A stretch of DNA of 64,000 bases, taken from NCBI RefSeq assembly GCF_022662015.1, contig NZ_JAKMCM010000001.1, forward strand, positions 248,001 through 312,000, written 5' to 3'. The stretch is from Aestuariivivens sediminicola (GTDB lineage Bacteria > Bacteroidota > Bacteroidia > Flavobacteriales > Flavobacteriaceae). The position numbers and the translations under genes were made by a program. The notes below the pieces were generated by a model, which saw only the letters and a list, made by a program, of their open reading frames with translations, had not been told where the DNA came from and made no database searches. This document shows, in pieces, positions 18,094-27,056 of this stretch. Every line of letters starts with the position of its first letter. Positions within the stretch are counted from its first letter, which is position 1.

Positions 18094-19479
18094 TTAACAT
18101 AACTGATATTCCGGTAAGGACATGAGCTGAATACAAAAATCTCTGTTGGATGCTACCTTTAAATTGGAAACTAAGGATTCAGTATCCTCATCGGTCTTCG
18201 AAACCAATAGCAATCGTTTCAATTCATTTGGTTTTAACCCACCGTATTGCCGGTTAAAACTATCCCAATCACTTGTCACCTTTAAAAACCTGTTAGTCTT
18301 TTTCTGCCTGTAATAATTGGCAAATGTATCTTCGAACTCTCCCTTTTCCTCTAAATTAATTACCGCATTATTTAATAGCAGCGATGGTAATTTCATCCTG
18401 AACATCAGGGTATTGGAGTCTATCCATGTTTTATCGCCTTTCCATCCTGCCACGTTAACCGGGTATAACAACACCTGACCCATCATCTTTTGAAGGTAAT
18501 ACAGCTGCTTCTTGTTCTGAAAGACCATGGGGACTATGGTATTGATACCTACTAGTAGTTCGATTGGGGATTTAATCTTTACGCCGATATTTTCATCATG
18601 GTAAAACCAATCGGAACTAAATATCTGGCGCATCAGATCTTCAATGTCATAAGATGCATAGAAGATATCGGTCAATTCCTCCACGCGGTCCCTATCGATG
18701 ACCGGGTTTACGAAATAGCGATAGACTTTCTCACAAATAAACCGGGCGCATTGCTTTTGTTCCAGAATGGTATCTATAATATCGTCCCCGTTAAACTGTC
18801 CCGTCTTACCTAAAAATGTCTTTACGCCGTAATCATGCTTAAATTTTCGTAAAAAGAAATCGCCATTTCCTTTAAACGACCATCCCGTAAAGGCCCTGGC
18901 CGCTTCCTTTATGTCCTGTTCTGTATAATTTCCAATGCCCAGGGTGAACAATTCCATTAATTCACGTGCAAAATTTTCATTCGGACTTTCCTTCACGTTC
19001 TGTCTGTTATTTAAATACTTGCTCATGGATGGCTCCCTGGCCACCGCTTTCACAAAATCCCTAAAATTTCCTAGGGCGTGTTCCCTGAGGGTATTGTTAT
19101 AATGCTGAAAGTGAATCGCATTATTGTCGCGACAAACAAAAACATTGGCCCAAAACAAGGTCATTTTTTCGTTTAAAACGGTATTGGTATGGCACAGCGT
19201 ATCTATCCAGGCGTAATTGAGTTCTCTGATTTTCAGCCTGTGCTTTTTATTGAGCTCCTGCATCTTTTTTCGATCAGGAAGTTTCCTGTTATCCTGATAC
19301 ATTTGGATCTCTTTTTCCAATTCGGAAAGATCAATGCGAAGGGGGTCAGGATGTCTGGACGCCAAAAACAATCGATCAACTACACGGCGTTTAGATAAGT
19401 CCCTTAATTCGTTTAATTCACTAAAACCAATTCCGAATCCGGCCCTTAAGAACAAATGCTGGAGGTGTTTTTGCTTCAT
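18094..19479 (-). CDS. DUF1800 protein
   Basis: A 461-residue protein of the DUF1800 family, with the usual start HLFLRAGFG, the central NENFARELMELFTLG and the C-terminal VAGWKGDKTWIDSNTL. The family is largely helical and is almost always paired with a DUF1501 gene, as here. No clear signal peptide is seen at the N-terminus. Biochemical function is not established; cell-surface or envelope roles have been suggested from context in other genomes. Confidence 0.92.
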   Translation of the reverse strand: MKQKHLQHLFLRAGFGIGFSELNELRDLSKRRVVDRLFLASRHPDPLRIDLSELEKEIQMYQDNRKLPDRKKMQELNKKHRLKIRELNYAWIDTLCHTNTVLNEKMTLFWANVFVCRDNNAIHFQHYNNTLREHALGNFRDFVKAVAREPSMSKYLNNRQNVKESPNENFARELMELFTLGIGNYTEQDIKEAARAFTGWSFKGNGDFFLRKFKHDYGVKTFLGKTGQFNGDDIIDTILEQKQCARFICEKVYRYFVNPVIDRDRVEELTDIFYASYDIEDLMRQIFSSDWFYHDENIGVKIKSPIELLVGINTIVPMVFQNKKQLYYLQKMMGQVLLYPVNVAGWKGDKTWIDSNTLMFRMKLPSLLLNNAVINLEEKGEFEDTFANYYRQKKTNRFLKVTSDWDSFNRQYGGLKPNELKRLLLVSKTDEDTESLVSNLKVASNRDFCIQLMSLPEYQLC

Positions 19480-19539
19480 AGCTTAGTGGTGATCTTGTCT
19501 GAATAAGACTGTAAATTACAGAGAAAGTTTAATCTGTTA

Positions 19540-19577
19540 AATAAAAACCATCACCTCGTATTTAAAAGTGATGGTTT
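19540..19577 (-). terminator. Terminator of the galactose operon
   Basis: AAACCATCAC (19545-19554) pairs with GTGATGGTTT (19568-19577). On the minus strand the stem is followed by TTTTATTT. It lies 25 bases after the galT stop codon and insulates the operon from the DUF1800 gene. Confidence 0.85.
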
Positions 19578-19601
19578 CATCAACTAACTCAAGATTTAAT
19601 T

Positions 19602-20624
19602 CTAAATCAAGTCCTTTATGCGTTGTGCAGCCGTTTCTGCAGTAATATCTCTTTGGGGGGATCCAAACATCTCATAGCCAACCATAAACTTTTTAACCGT
19701 AGCACTGCGTAATAAGGGCGGATAAAAACTCATATGCCAGTGCCAGTGACTGTAATCCAGACCATCGGTTGGCGCCTGGTGAATTCCACTCGAATAGGGG
19801 AATGACGTATTGAACAACTTATCATAGGCCTTGGTTATTTTTGAAATGGCTTCGGCATATAGAAAGGCATCCTGCTCGTTCATATCTAATATATTCGATT
19901 GGTGTTTTTTTGGTACAATCATAGTTTCGAATGGCCAAACCGCCCAGAAAGGTATCAGTACAACAAAGGCATCGTTTTGAAAAATTATTCGTTCCTCAAG
20001 TGCCAATTCCTGCTCTAAATAGTCGCCAAGCAAACTGCTGTTATTCTTATTGTAGTAATTTAACTGCTGGGTATTCTTCTTATCTACTTCATTAGGCAAG
20101 GTTGACTGACTCCATATCTGTCCATGAGGATGTGGATTGCTGCAGCCCATAACCGCTCCCTTATTTTCAAATATCTGTACATAATGTATCAATTCATTGG
20201 CTCCGAGTTCGGCATATTGGTCTTGCCACGCTGTTACAACCTTTTGTATGTCTGCAGGGTCCATATCGGCAAGACTTTTGGAATGGTCCGGACTGAAACA
20301 GATGACTTTACAAATGCCCTTTTCGCTCTGAGCTACCAGCAACCCCTCCTGCACTGAAAACGAGGGGGAGTCGCTCTGTAAGGCCGCAAAATCATTCGTA
20401 AAGACGAAGACATCTTCATATTTTGGGTTCACTTCGCCATTGATCCGCGTATTACCGGCACACAAATAGCAGCTTGCATCATAGGTGGGTCGCTTTTCAT
20501 TCGAAACGGCCTCATTCTGACCCTGCCATGGCCGCTTTGCACGGTGAGGTGAAACCAAAACCCACTCTCCGGTTAATATATTGAATCGTTTGTGTGAATA
20601 ATCCTGTAAATCCGTATTTTTCAT
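19602..20624 (-). CDS. galT: Galactose-1-phosphate uridylyltransferase
   Basis: Leloir pathway enzyme exchanging UMP between UDP-glucose and galactose-1-phosphate. 340 residues, the normal length. The metal site CYLC (Cys52, Cys55) and the active-site NPHPHGQIW (His165-Pro-His167, with His167 the uridylylated nucleophile) are intact. Last gene of the galactose operon, 20 bases after galK and followed by a terminator. The UDP-galactose epimerase galE needed to complete the cycle is not in this window. Confidence 0.97.
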   Translation of the reverse strand: MKNTDLQDYSHKRFNILTGEWVLVSPHRAKRPWQGQNEAVSNEKRPTYDASCYLCAGNTRINGEVNPKYEDVFVFTNDFAALQSDSPSFSVQEGLLVAQSEKGICKVICFSPDHSKSLADMDPADIQKVVTAWQDQYAELGANELIHYVQIFENKGAVMGCSNPHPHGQIWSQSTLPNEVDKKNTQQLNYYNKNNSSLLGDYLEQELALEERIIFQNDAFVVLIPFWAVWPFETMIVPKKHQSNILDMNEQDAFLYAEAISKITKAYDKLFNTSFPYSSGIHQAPTDGLDYSHWHWHMSFYPPLLRSATVKKFMVGYEMFGSPQRDITAETAAQRIKDLI

Positions 20625-20644
20625 TTTTATGACATTTTGATGTG

Positions 20645-21793
20645 TTAGTTAACCAGATGGGTTCCCTCTGAAAGTGCTATAAAATAAATGGAGCAGGCTT
20701 TACCAAATGCCTTCAGATAGGCCTCGGAAACAGATTCAGCAAAGGCTTTTGTAGCGCTTTTTTCAATTAAATTTATAGTGCAACCACCAAAACCGCCTCC
20801 CATCATTCGAGCGCCCAATACCTGCTTGTTCATCCTTGCCTGGGCTACCAGAAAATCCAGCTCCTCACAACTCACTTTATATTGCTTTGACAGTCCGTCG
20901 TGTGATCCGTAAATCAATTTACCCAAAGCGTCCAGATCGCCATCCTCCAGGGCCTTGGCAGCCATAATGGCCCTGTTGTTCTCCTGAATCACATACAGTG
21001 CTTTCTGATAATTAGCGGGTGTTACTTTATCCTTAACGGTTTCCAGATCGATCAGGGTGGCATCGCGCAGGGCCTTCACCCCTAATAGTTCTGCAATGCT
21101 TTCACAGGCAGATCGCCTGTCATTATAGGCACTATCGGATAAACTATGCTTCACGTTTGTATTGATCAACATTAACTGGTGGTCTTTAAAATCGATTTCG
21201 TAAGCTTTGGATTTTACCGTCCTGCAGTCCAGTAGTAAGGCATGGTTCTTCTTACCAAACATGCTGGCATACTGATCCATAATACCACACTTTACACCCA
21301 CGTAATTGTGCTCTGCCTTCTGTGAAATAAGGATCATATCCAACTTGGACAACCCTAAATCGAAAAGTTCGTTAAGTCCAAAGACCACACTGTTTTCCAG
21401 GGCTGCCGAGGAAGACATGCCGGCCCCGCTGGGGATATCACCCCTGAAAATAATATTAAAATTACCAAGCACCTTATTTCTGTTTTGGATCTCTGCCACA
21501 ACCCCCAGGACATAATTTTCCCAGCTGCCCTCGGCTTGTGGTTTTAAATTATCGAGCTGGAATTCAATAGTACTATCCATGTCCAAAGCATGCGCTGTTG
21601 ACACACCGGTATCACTTTTTTGTATGGCCGCCGCTATCCCCTTATCGACAGCTGCAGGAAATACAAAGCCATCATTGTAATCGGTATGCTCTCCAATGAT
21701 ATTTATTCTCCCGGGAGAAAAAATAAGCAAGGGCTCCGTCCCGAATGCCTCTCTGTAACGCGCCTTCACATCTTTAATTAATTCATCTTTCAT
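20645..21793 (-). CDS. galK: Galactokinase
   Basis: Phosphorylates alpha-galactose at C1 with ATP; GHMP kinase family, 382 residues. Visible are the galactokinase signature GRINIIGEHTDYNDG near residue 28, the ATP loop PSGAGMSSSAALENS near 121 and GGGFGGCTI near the C-terminus. It lies between galM (11 bases upstream) and galT, in the order in which the enzymes act. Confidence 0.97.
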   Translation of the reverse strand: MKDELIKDVKARYREAFGTEPLLIFSPGRINIIGEHTDYNDGFVFPAAVDKGIAAAIQKSDTGVSTAHALDMDSTIEFQLDNLKPQAEGSWENYVLGVVAEIQNRNKVLGNFNIIFRGDIPSGAGMSSSAALENSVVFGLNELFDLGLSKLDMILISQKAEHNYVGVKCGIMDQYASMFGKKNHALLLDCRTVKSKAYEIDFKDHQLMLINTNVKHSLSDSAYNDRRSACESIAELLGVKALRDATLIDLETVKDKVTPANYQKALYVIQENNRAIMAAKALEDGDLDALGKLIYGSHDGLSKQYKVSCEELDFLVAQARMNKQVLGARMMGGGFGGCTINLIEKSATKAFAESVSEAYLKAFGKACSIYFIALSEGTHLVN

Positions 21794-21804
21794 ATACCTT
21801 TAGT

Positions 21805-22698
21805 TTAGTTGTTATCAAAAATTCTTAACTGCCACTGGATACTAAATAAGGTGTTCGGTTGCAATTCCCGAAGACCTATTTTATTATTGAAACTATCCGA
21901 AACACCTGTTGTAGGTTCTATGGCAATGGCATTTTCTTTGGGCGGGGTGTATAGTTGTAAAAAATTATTGGATCCGGAGGCGTTGAATTGCAGTTTATAA
22001 TTCGGCGTATTAAAAACCACCTCATCGGAATTCAATATCCAGCAATCATCCAATTGCAGATCTTTTATTTCCAATGGTGCTTCTGTATTGGTTTCCGAAA
22101 CTCCGGTTGTAATGTTTCGATCGCCTAAAACAATTTTTTTGGTACTATCAAAACAAACAGAACTCTCGAATAGATGCGCACTCATAAAATAAGGATGCCA
22201 TCCTAAGGTAAAGGGAAATGCCTCAGCACTCGTGTTCCTGACATTGACAATCAAATCCATTTGATCTAATTTAAAAATGTAGTTTAACTGAATCGAAAAG
22301 GTATGGGGAAAACCTTCAGATGGCAATGTGTGACGGTACTCCAAAGTGACACTGGCATAATCTGTAGTGGCTTCACTATGAACAACCTTGAAGGTTTTAT
22401 TGTAAACCAAACCATGTAATGCATTGTTTTCCTCCATCTGGTTGACCTCTAAATGAAAGGTTTTGCCTCCATAATTATACACACCATCTTTTACGCGATT
22501 GGCAAATGGAAACAAAATGGAGGATGCATAGGTGTCCTTATAAGATAAGGGTGCCAGGTCTTTAATAACAGGATGTCCTTTAAGTTGTAGTTCCTGAAGA
22601 CTCCCACCCTCACTAAGGTGAATTTTAGCCCGTAGCTTATTAGCGCTATGCTCTACAAGGAGGTAATTCGGATCTTTAAGATGATTAATTCGATACAT
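21805..22698 (-). CDS. galM: Aldose 1-epimerase (galactose mutarotase)
   Basis: Interconverts beta- and alpha-galactose ahead of galactokinase. 297 residues, cytoplasmic, galactose-mutarotase-like beta-sandwich. The two conserved histidine regions are NALHGLVYN and LGWHPYFM; the C-terminal AIEPTTGVSDSFN holds the probable catalytic acid. Second gene of the operon, 14 bases downstream of the regulator gene. Confidence 0.93.
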   Translation of the reverse strand: MYRINHLKDPNYLLVEHSANKLRAKIHLSEGGSLQELQLKGHPVIKDLAPLSYKDTYASSILFPFANRVKDGVYNYGGKTFHLEVNQMEENNALHGLVYNKTFKVVHSEATTDYASVTLEYRHTLPSEGFPHTFSIQLNYIFKLDQMDLIVNVRNTSAEAFPFTLGWHPYFMSAHLFESSVCFDSTKKIVLGDRNITTGVSETNTEAPLEIKDLQLDDCWILNSDEVVFNTPNYKLQFNASGSNNFLQLYTPPKENAIAIEPTTGVSDSFNNKIGLRELQPNTLFSIQWQLRIFDNN

Positions 22699-22712
22699 AT
22701 TGCAATCTCAGT

Positions 22713-23705
22713 CTAAAGTGAATTTCTAACCATTATTTTATTGGGGTTTTCAATGCGCACATGCTCCTTTTCCAAAATCATTTGTGCCAATCGCTTACCC
22801 ATGAAATTAAAATCTGTGGAAATTGTGGTTATACCGCCCTGAACGATCTCTTTGAGAAGAGAATCATTATAGCTTATAACACCAACGTCCTTCCCTAATG
22901 ACAACTTTTTACTGTTTAATGATTTGATGACATAGAGTAAGTTCTTATCATCAGGAACGATATAGACCTCACCTTCCTGAGGCGCGATGCTTTTGGCCGT
23001 ATTAAGGACATCATGGGGCAATTGATGGGTATTGCAATAGCGTTGAAATCCATTCAACATGCCAGTAGGTTGTTTATCCTCAGGAAAGATGAGGACCAAC
23101 TTTTCATATTTATCGATGAGATGCTTAACCTTAGTCAGGTTATCGAAAATGGCATCTTCAAAGTTCTGATAAATTGCTGCGTACTCCGATAGATCATCAT
23201 GTATTTGATCCAGGATATACACCCTATCCGATGGCAGGTTCTTAATGACAGCATTCGTGCCGGACAAGTTAGCCGGCATGATCACGTAGTAATTATAGGC
23301 TCCTATATTATCGTGTATCAGTTTACTAAAAATATCCATGTTGAAATGATGAAAGAAAATATCAACATGAATGGTATCCCCTAAATGGTCTAAAAGTGAA
23401 TTATATAAATCCTCTTTAAACGCATTCAACTCATCAAAAAGTAAAAATATTTTTTGTTCGACCTGAATGTCCTCACTGGAAATAAAATAACCTTTACCCA
23501 CTACAGATTGAATAATTCCTCTGTTTTTCAATTCATTGAAAGCCATAAGAACGGTATCTCGAGACAAGGCATGTTCGTCCTTAATGTTGTTAATTGAAGG
23601 AATTTGATCGCCCTTTTTGAGCCTGCCGTCAGCGATAGCATCCTCAATTGAATTTACAATTTGCCTGTATTTAGGCTTACCGATATTACTTTTAATGGTG
23701 ATCAT
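22713..23705 (-). CDS. GntR-type regulator with LacI-like sugar-binding domain, heads gal operon
   Basis: A 330-residue transcription factor. An N-terminal GntR winged helix (about 10-75: YRQIVNSIEDAI, GDQIPSINNI, SRDTVLMAFNELKNRGI) precedes a periplasmic-binding-protein-like effector domain (about 85-325). It probably senses galactose or a derivative and controls its own operon (regulator-galM-galK-galT) and the divergent symporter. Start 23705 is preferred over ATG 23726 because a TATATTTG promoter element at 23714-23721 lies between them. This would leave a leader of only a few bases. Confidence 0.88.
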   Translation of the reverse strand: MITIKSNIGKPKYRQIVNSIEDAIADGRLKKGDQIPSINNIKDEHALSRDTVLMAFNELKNRGIIQSVVGKGYFISSEDIQVEQKIFLLFDELNAFKEDLYNSLLDHLGDTIHVDIFFHHFNMDIFSKLIHDNIGAYNYYVIMPANLSGTNAVIKNLPSDRVYILDQIHDDLSEYAAIYQNFEDAIFDNLTKVKHLIDKYEKLVLIFPEDKQPTGMLNGFQRYCNTHQLPHDVLNTAKSIAPQEGEVYIVPDDKNLLYVIKSLNSKKLSLGKDVGVISYNDSLLKEIVQGGITTISTDFNFMGKRLAQMILEKEHVRIENPNKIMVRNSL

Positions 23706-23713
23706 TCGTATCG

Positions 23714-23721
23714 CAAATATA
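23714..23721 (-). promoter_or_regulatory. -7 element of the galactose operon promoter
   Basis: TATATTTG on the minus strand matches the Bacteroidota TAnnTTTG consensus. Transcription would start about 2 to 5 bases before the ATG at 23705, giving a leaderless or nearly leaderless mRNA. No good -33 TTTG was seen. Confidence 0.5.
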
Positions 23722-23738
23722 CACATTAATTTTAAAAA

Positions 23739-23755
23739 ACCCTACCACACCCTAC
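23739..23755. promoter_or_regulatory. Candidate operator: direct repeat ACCCTAC in the divergent gal promoter
   Basis: ACCCTAC occurs at 23739-23745 and 23749-23755, spaced 10 bases so both face the same side of the helix. It lies between the two divergent -7 elements, where the GntR-type regulator would be expected to bind. Binding is inferred. Confidence 0.35.
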
Positions 23756-23769
23756 TAGTTTGGTTTTAA

Positions 23770-23802
23770 TTGCGATTATATCATTTTTAATTTATATATT
23801 TG
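23770..23802 (+). promoter_or_regulatory. Promoter of the sodium/sugar symporter gene
   Basis: TATATTTG at 23795-23802 matches TAnnTTTG; a TTG at 23770-23772 could be the -33 element at a slightly long spacing. The leader to the ATG at 23848 would be about 40 bases. Confidence 0.6.
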
Positions 23803-23847
23803 GCTTCAGAGAACGCGAATTTCTAACCACTAAACACAACTAAAACT

Positions 23848-25497
23848 ATGACATCTGGATTTCACTTTTGGGATTATATTGTCTTCATAGCGTATGCCGT
23901 TTTAATTTTGGGCGTAGGATTATGGGTTTCGAGAGACAAAAAAGGGCATCAAAAAAATGCTGAAGACTATTTTTTAGCAAGTAAATCTTTACCCTGGTGG
24001 GCCATTGGTGCATCGCTCATTGCGGCCAACATTTCTGCAGAACAATTTATTGGAATGTCCGGTTCCGGTTTTGCCTCGGGACTTGCCATTGCATCCTACG
24101 AATGGATGGCTGCGATAACTTTAATTATTGTGGGTAAGTATTTTTTACCCATTTTCATTGATAAAGGATTGTATACCATTCCTGAGTTTGTTGAAAAGCG
24201 GTATTCTACGAACCTAAAAACAATCTTAGCGGTCTTCTGGATTGCCCTCTATGTTTTTGTAAACTTAACAACGGTACTATATCTGGGTTCTTTAGCACTG
24301 GAAACCATTATTGGCATTCCCTTGGTATATGGCGTTATCGGGCTGGCGCTGTTTGCAGCGGCCTACTCCCTGTATGGAGGATTATCGGCAGTGGCCTGGA
24401 CCGATGTTATTCAAGTCGTATTTTTAGTTCTCGGTGGGTTATTAACAACGTATTTGGCCTTGCATACCCTTTCGGACGGCCATGGAATTTTAGCCGGTTT
24501 AAACACGGTTTTTGAAACGGTACCGGAACGCTTTGAAATGATTCTCGATAAATCGAATCCAGAGTACAAGAATTTACCCGGATTAGGTGTATTAGTAGGT
24601 GGTATGTGGGTTGCCAATTTATATTATTGGGGGTTTAATCAATATATCATTCAGCGGACATTAGCGGCTAAATCATTGGGAGAAGCACAAAAAGGTATCC
24701 TGTTGGCTGCCTTTCTTAAATTAGTTATCCCTTTAATTGTTGTGATTCCGGGAATAGCAGCCTATGTTATGGTGAACGATCCTGAAATCATGTCACGGCT
24801 TGGTGGGGTAGCCCAAGAGAACCTGCCTTCTCTGGAACAAGCCGATAAAGCCTATCCATGGCTCCTGCAGTTTTTACCCACAGGACTTAAAGGTGTGGCC
24901 TTTGCGGCCCTCGCAGCGGCCATAGTATCCTCTCTGGCATCAATGTTAAACTCGACCTCGACCATTTTTACAATGGATATTTACAAGCAGTACATCAATA
25001 AAAAAGCAAGCGATAAGGCTACCGTAAATACCGGAAGACTTTCTGCATTTGTTGCTTTGGTCATAGCTTGTATCATGGCACCTCTGCTGGGTAATCTCGA
25101 TCAGGCGTTTCAGTTCATACAGGAATATACCGGCGTTGTGAGCCCGGGTATATTAGCTGTATTCCTACTGGGATTATTTTGGAAGAAAACTACGAATCAA
25201 GGTGCTATTGTCGGAGCTTTGGTGTCCATTCCGATTGCCATGTATTTTAAAGTAGCTCCTAAAGGATGGTCCACCTCACCGTTCTTTGTCGATGTGCCTT
25301 TTATGGATCAAATGGGATATACACTGCTTCTTACCATGGGTGTGATAGCTATTTACAGTTACCTGCAGCACAAAGGTGCCGATGATGACAAAGGCATACC
25401 AATTACCAAGGCCTTGTTTAAAACATCGCCTTTATTTAACATCGGATCATTTGCTGTATTAATTATTCTTACGGTACTCTATGCCATGTTCTGGTAG
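23848..25497 (+). CDS. Sodium/sugar symporter (SSS family, SGLT type)
   Basis: A 549-residue inner-membrane protein with about 14 transmembrane helices. It couples sodium entry to sugar uptake. The N-terminal region with AEDYFLASKSLPWWAIGAS and the segment NISAEQFIGMSGSG (residues about 70-83) are characteristic of bacterial SGLT-type galactose/glucose transporters. Divergent from and probably co-regulated with the regulator-galMKT operon, so galactose is the likely substrate. The sodium gradient would be supplied by the Nqr complex encoded at 47132-53683. Confidence 0.92.
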   Translation: MTSGFHFWDYIVFIAYAVLILGVGLWVSRDKKGHQKNAEDYFLASKSLPWWAIGASLIAANISAEQFIGMSGSGFASGLAIASYEWMAAITLIIVGKYFLPIFIDKGLYTIPEFVEKRYSTNLKTILAVFWIALYVFVNLTTVLYLGSLALETIIGIPLVYGVIGLALFAAAYSLYGGLSAVAWTDVIQVVFLVLGGLLTTYLALHTLSDGHGILAGLNTVFETVPERFEMILDKSNPEYKNLPGLGVLVGGMWVANLYYWGFNQYIIQRTLAAKSLGEAQKGILLAAFLKLVIPLIVVIPGIAAYVMVNDPEIMSRLGGVAQENLPSLEQADKAYPWLLQFLPTGLKGVAFAALAAAIVSSLASMLNSTSTIFTMDIYKQYINKKASDKATVNTGRLSAFVALVIACIMAPLLGNLDQAFQFIQEYTGVVSPGILAVFLLGLFWKKTTNQGAIVGALVSIPIAMYFKVAPKGWSTSPFFVDVPFMDQMGYTLLLTMGVIAIYSYLQHKGADDDKGIPITKALFKTSPLFNIGSFAVLIILTVLYAMFW

Positions 25498-25520
25498 TAA
25501 TTGAACTTAAAATTTAACTT

Positions 25521-25565
25521 AAGCAAGGCTTTATCTTTTAATGATTTAGCCTTGCTTGCTTTTAT
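25521..25565 (+). terminator. Terminator after the symporter gene
   Basis: AAGCAAGGCT (25521-25530) pairs with AGCCTTGCTT (25549-25558), followed by GCTTTTATC. The loop is long and could pair partly. Confidence 0.75.
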
Positions 25566-25640
25566 CAGGAATTCGTGTCATGTTACAATAAAAATGTTAT
25601 TCAATGGTTAGATAATTCTAAATACCCTACATTTACTGTA

Positions 25641-26507
25641 ATGAAACTATTTAAACTATTATTTCTCATAGCGATAATCTGCTTGAGTTGTGAGAATGAG
25701 CGTGTTGATTCTACCTTACCTGAACGACTTGAATATAATCAATTAACAGATGTTTCATATGGTCCGGACGCCAATCAAACCTATGATCTCTATTTACCGG
25801 AAGGACGGACTTTAAATACCAGGGTTATGATTCTAGTTCACGGAGGTGGTTGGACTTCCGGTGACAAAAGCAGCATGGACTACCTGATTAACCTGTTTCG
25901 TACGGACTTCCCCGATATGGCATTAGTTAATATTAATTACCGCCTCGCCGATGAAAATAATCCGCCGTACCCGATGCAAATCGATGATATTACTTCGATT
26001 GTCAACCAGTTAAAATCCAATAAAAATGAATATATTATCTCAGAAAACTACGGTTTTTTGGGAATTAGTGCCGGCGGACATTTATCGCTTTTGTGGAGCT
26101 ATGGTTTCGACGCACAGCAAAACGTAAACATGGTTTGCAGTATCGTTGGACCGACCAATTTTACGGATCCCGCGTATTTAAATAATTCAGACCCCTTACT
26201 ACAAGCACTATTACTGGAATATAATGTCGACCAAAGTATAGCTTTTCTTGAGGAAGTTAGCCCTTTACATCGCGCTACCACCAGTTCACCTCCGACCATT
26301 CTGTTTTACGGGGGACAAGATCCACTGATACCGACCACTCAGGGAACTGGCCTAAGGGATAGATTAAATGAATTGAATGTTACAAATGAATTTACACTTT
26401 ATCCTGAAGCCGGCCATGGCTGGGGAGACAATCCGGGTGAACTTTCTCTTTTAATAGATACCTGGAATCGTCTGAAGAGCTTTACCCAAAATTATCTTTA
26501 CAATTAA
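25641..26507 (+). CDS. Lipoprotein alpha/beta-hydrolase (esterase/lipase-like)
   Basis: About 288 residues. ATG 25641 was chosen over the longer frame from 25575 because it gives a clean lipoprotein signal ending IICLSC. The hydrolase shows the oxyanion motif HGGGW, the nucleophile elbow GISAGG, an acid in GGQDPLIP and the catalytic His in PEAGHGW. The HGG(G/Y)W group includes feruloyl-esterase-like, hormone-sensitive-lipase-like and arylformamidase enzymes. A kynurenine formamidase role is tempting, given the nearby kynurenine operon, but lipidation puts the enzyme outside the cytoplasm, so a surface esterase is likelier. Confidence 0.85.
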   Translation: MKLFKLLFLIAIICLSCENERVDSTLPERLEYNQLTDVSYGPDANQTYDLYLPEGRTLNTRVMILVHGGGWTSGDKSSMDYLINLFRTDFPDMALVNINYRLADENNPPYPMQIDDITSIVNQLKSNKNEYIISENYGFLGISAGGHLSLLWSYGFDAQQNVNMVCSIVGPTNFTDPAYLNNSDPLLQALLLEYNVDQSIAFLEEVSPLHRATTSSPPTILFYGGQDPLIPTTQGTGLRDRLNELNVTNEFTLYPEAGHGWGDNPGELSLLIDTWNRLKSFTQNYLYN

Positions 26508-26525
26508 ATTTCTATTATTCGCGGA

Positions 26526-26945
26526 TTAACCTACAAATCCCTTTTTTGAATGGCTGCCAACGCAAAACGGTTTGGTATTTGAGAATCCACATCTACAAAA
26601 AGCGGTGGTTTTGTTCTTTACAATCGTGCTTCCATCTTTTAAGGCAACGGTCAAATCTCCATGAACCAGTAAAGGTCCATTATTTAAAACCTCAACCTTG
26701 GTATCCGAGGTACTGGTTACCTTTTTCGGACTGTCATTTAAATAATAGCTCAATGCCCCCGATGGACATTGTTTCACCTGGTTAATAATGGTATCCGTAT
26801 TGGAAGCATCAATTTTAACCCAGGGCCTCAACCTTGGTCTGAAAACCTCCGGAAGTCCTCTGAAACAAATTCCCGAATGCACACATTTTTTGGCTTCCCA
26901 TACGACTGTAACTTCGCCATTGGTATATTCACGTTTAGCGGCCAT
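26526..26945 (-). CDS. Two-domain iron-sulfur protein: mono-cluster ferredoxin-like plus CDGSH-type
   Basis: A 139-residue cytoplasmic electron-transfer or cluster-carrier protein. The N-terminal divergent ferredoxin-like domain (1-68) has Cys21, Cys27 and Cys60 (CVHSGIC ... CPSGAL). The C-terminal CDGSH-type domain (about 90-135) has Cys117, Cys119, Cys128 and His132 (CRCGFSNTKPFCVGSH). The near-invariant Asp of the CDGSH box is Val129. It lies convergent to the esterase and divergent from the kynurenine operon. The partner is unknown. Confidence 0.88.
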   Translation of the reverse strand: MAAKREYTNGEVTVVWEAKKCVHSGICFRGLPEVFRPRLRPWVKIDASNTDTIINQVKQCPSGALSYYLNDSPKKVTSTSDTKVEVLNNGPLLVHGDLTVALKDGSTIVKNKTTAFCRCGFSNTKPFCVGSHSKKGFVG

Positions 26946-27026
26946 AACACATATTTTTTTGAAAGATACAAAAAAGTCATTTCAAAAAACGCAAATTATC
27001 CCCTACACTACTTTACTTAGAATTCT

Positions 27027-27034
27027 TATTTTTG
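27027..27034 (+). promoter_or_regulatory. -7 element of the kynurenine operon promoter
   Basis: TATTTTTG matches TAnnTTTG. Transcription would start near 27040, about 17 bases before the TTG start codon of kynU. No clear -33 was seen. Confidence 0.55.
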
Positions 27035-27056
27035 TTAGAAACAAAAACAATCCACT

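Noticed and set aside
25641-26507. The esterase as the kynurenine formamidase of the pathway
   Set aside because: It carries a lipoprotein signal, is separated from the operon by an opposite-strand gene, and HGGGW is shared by many esterases.
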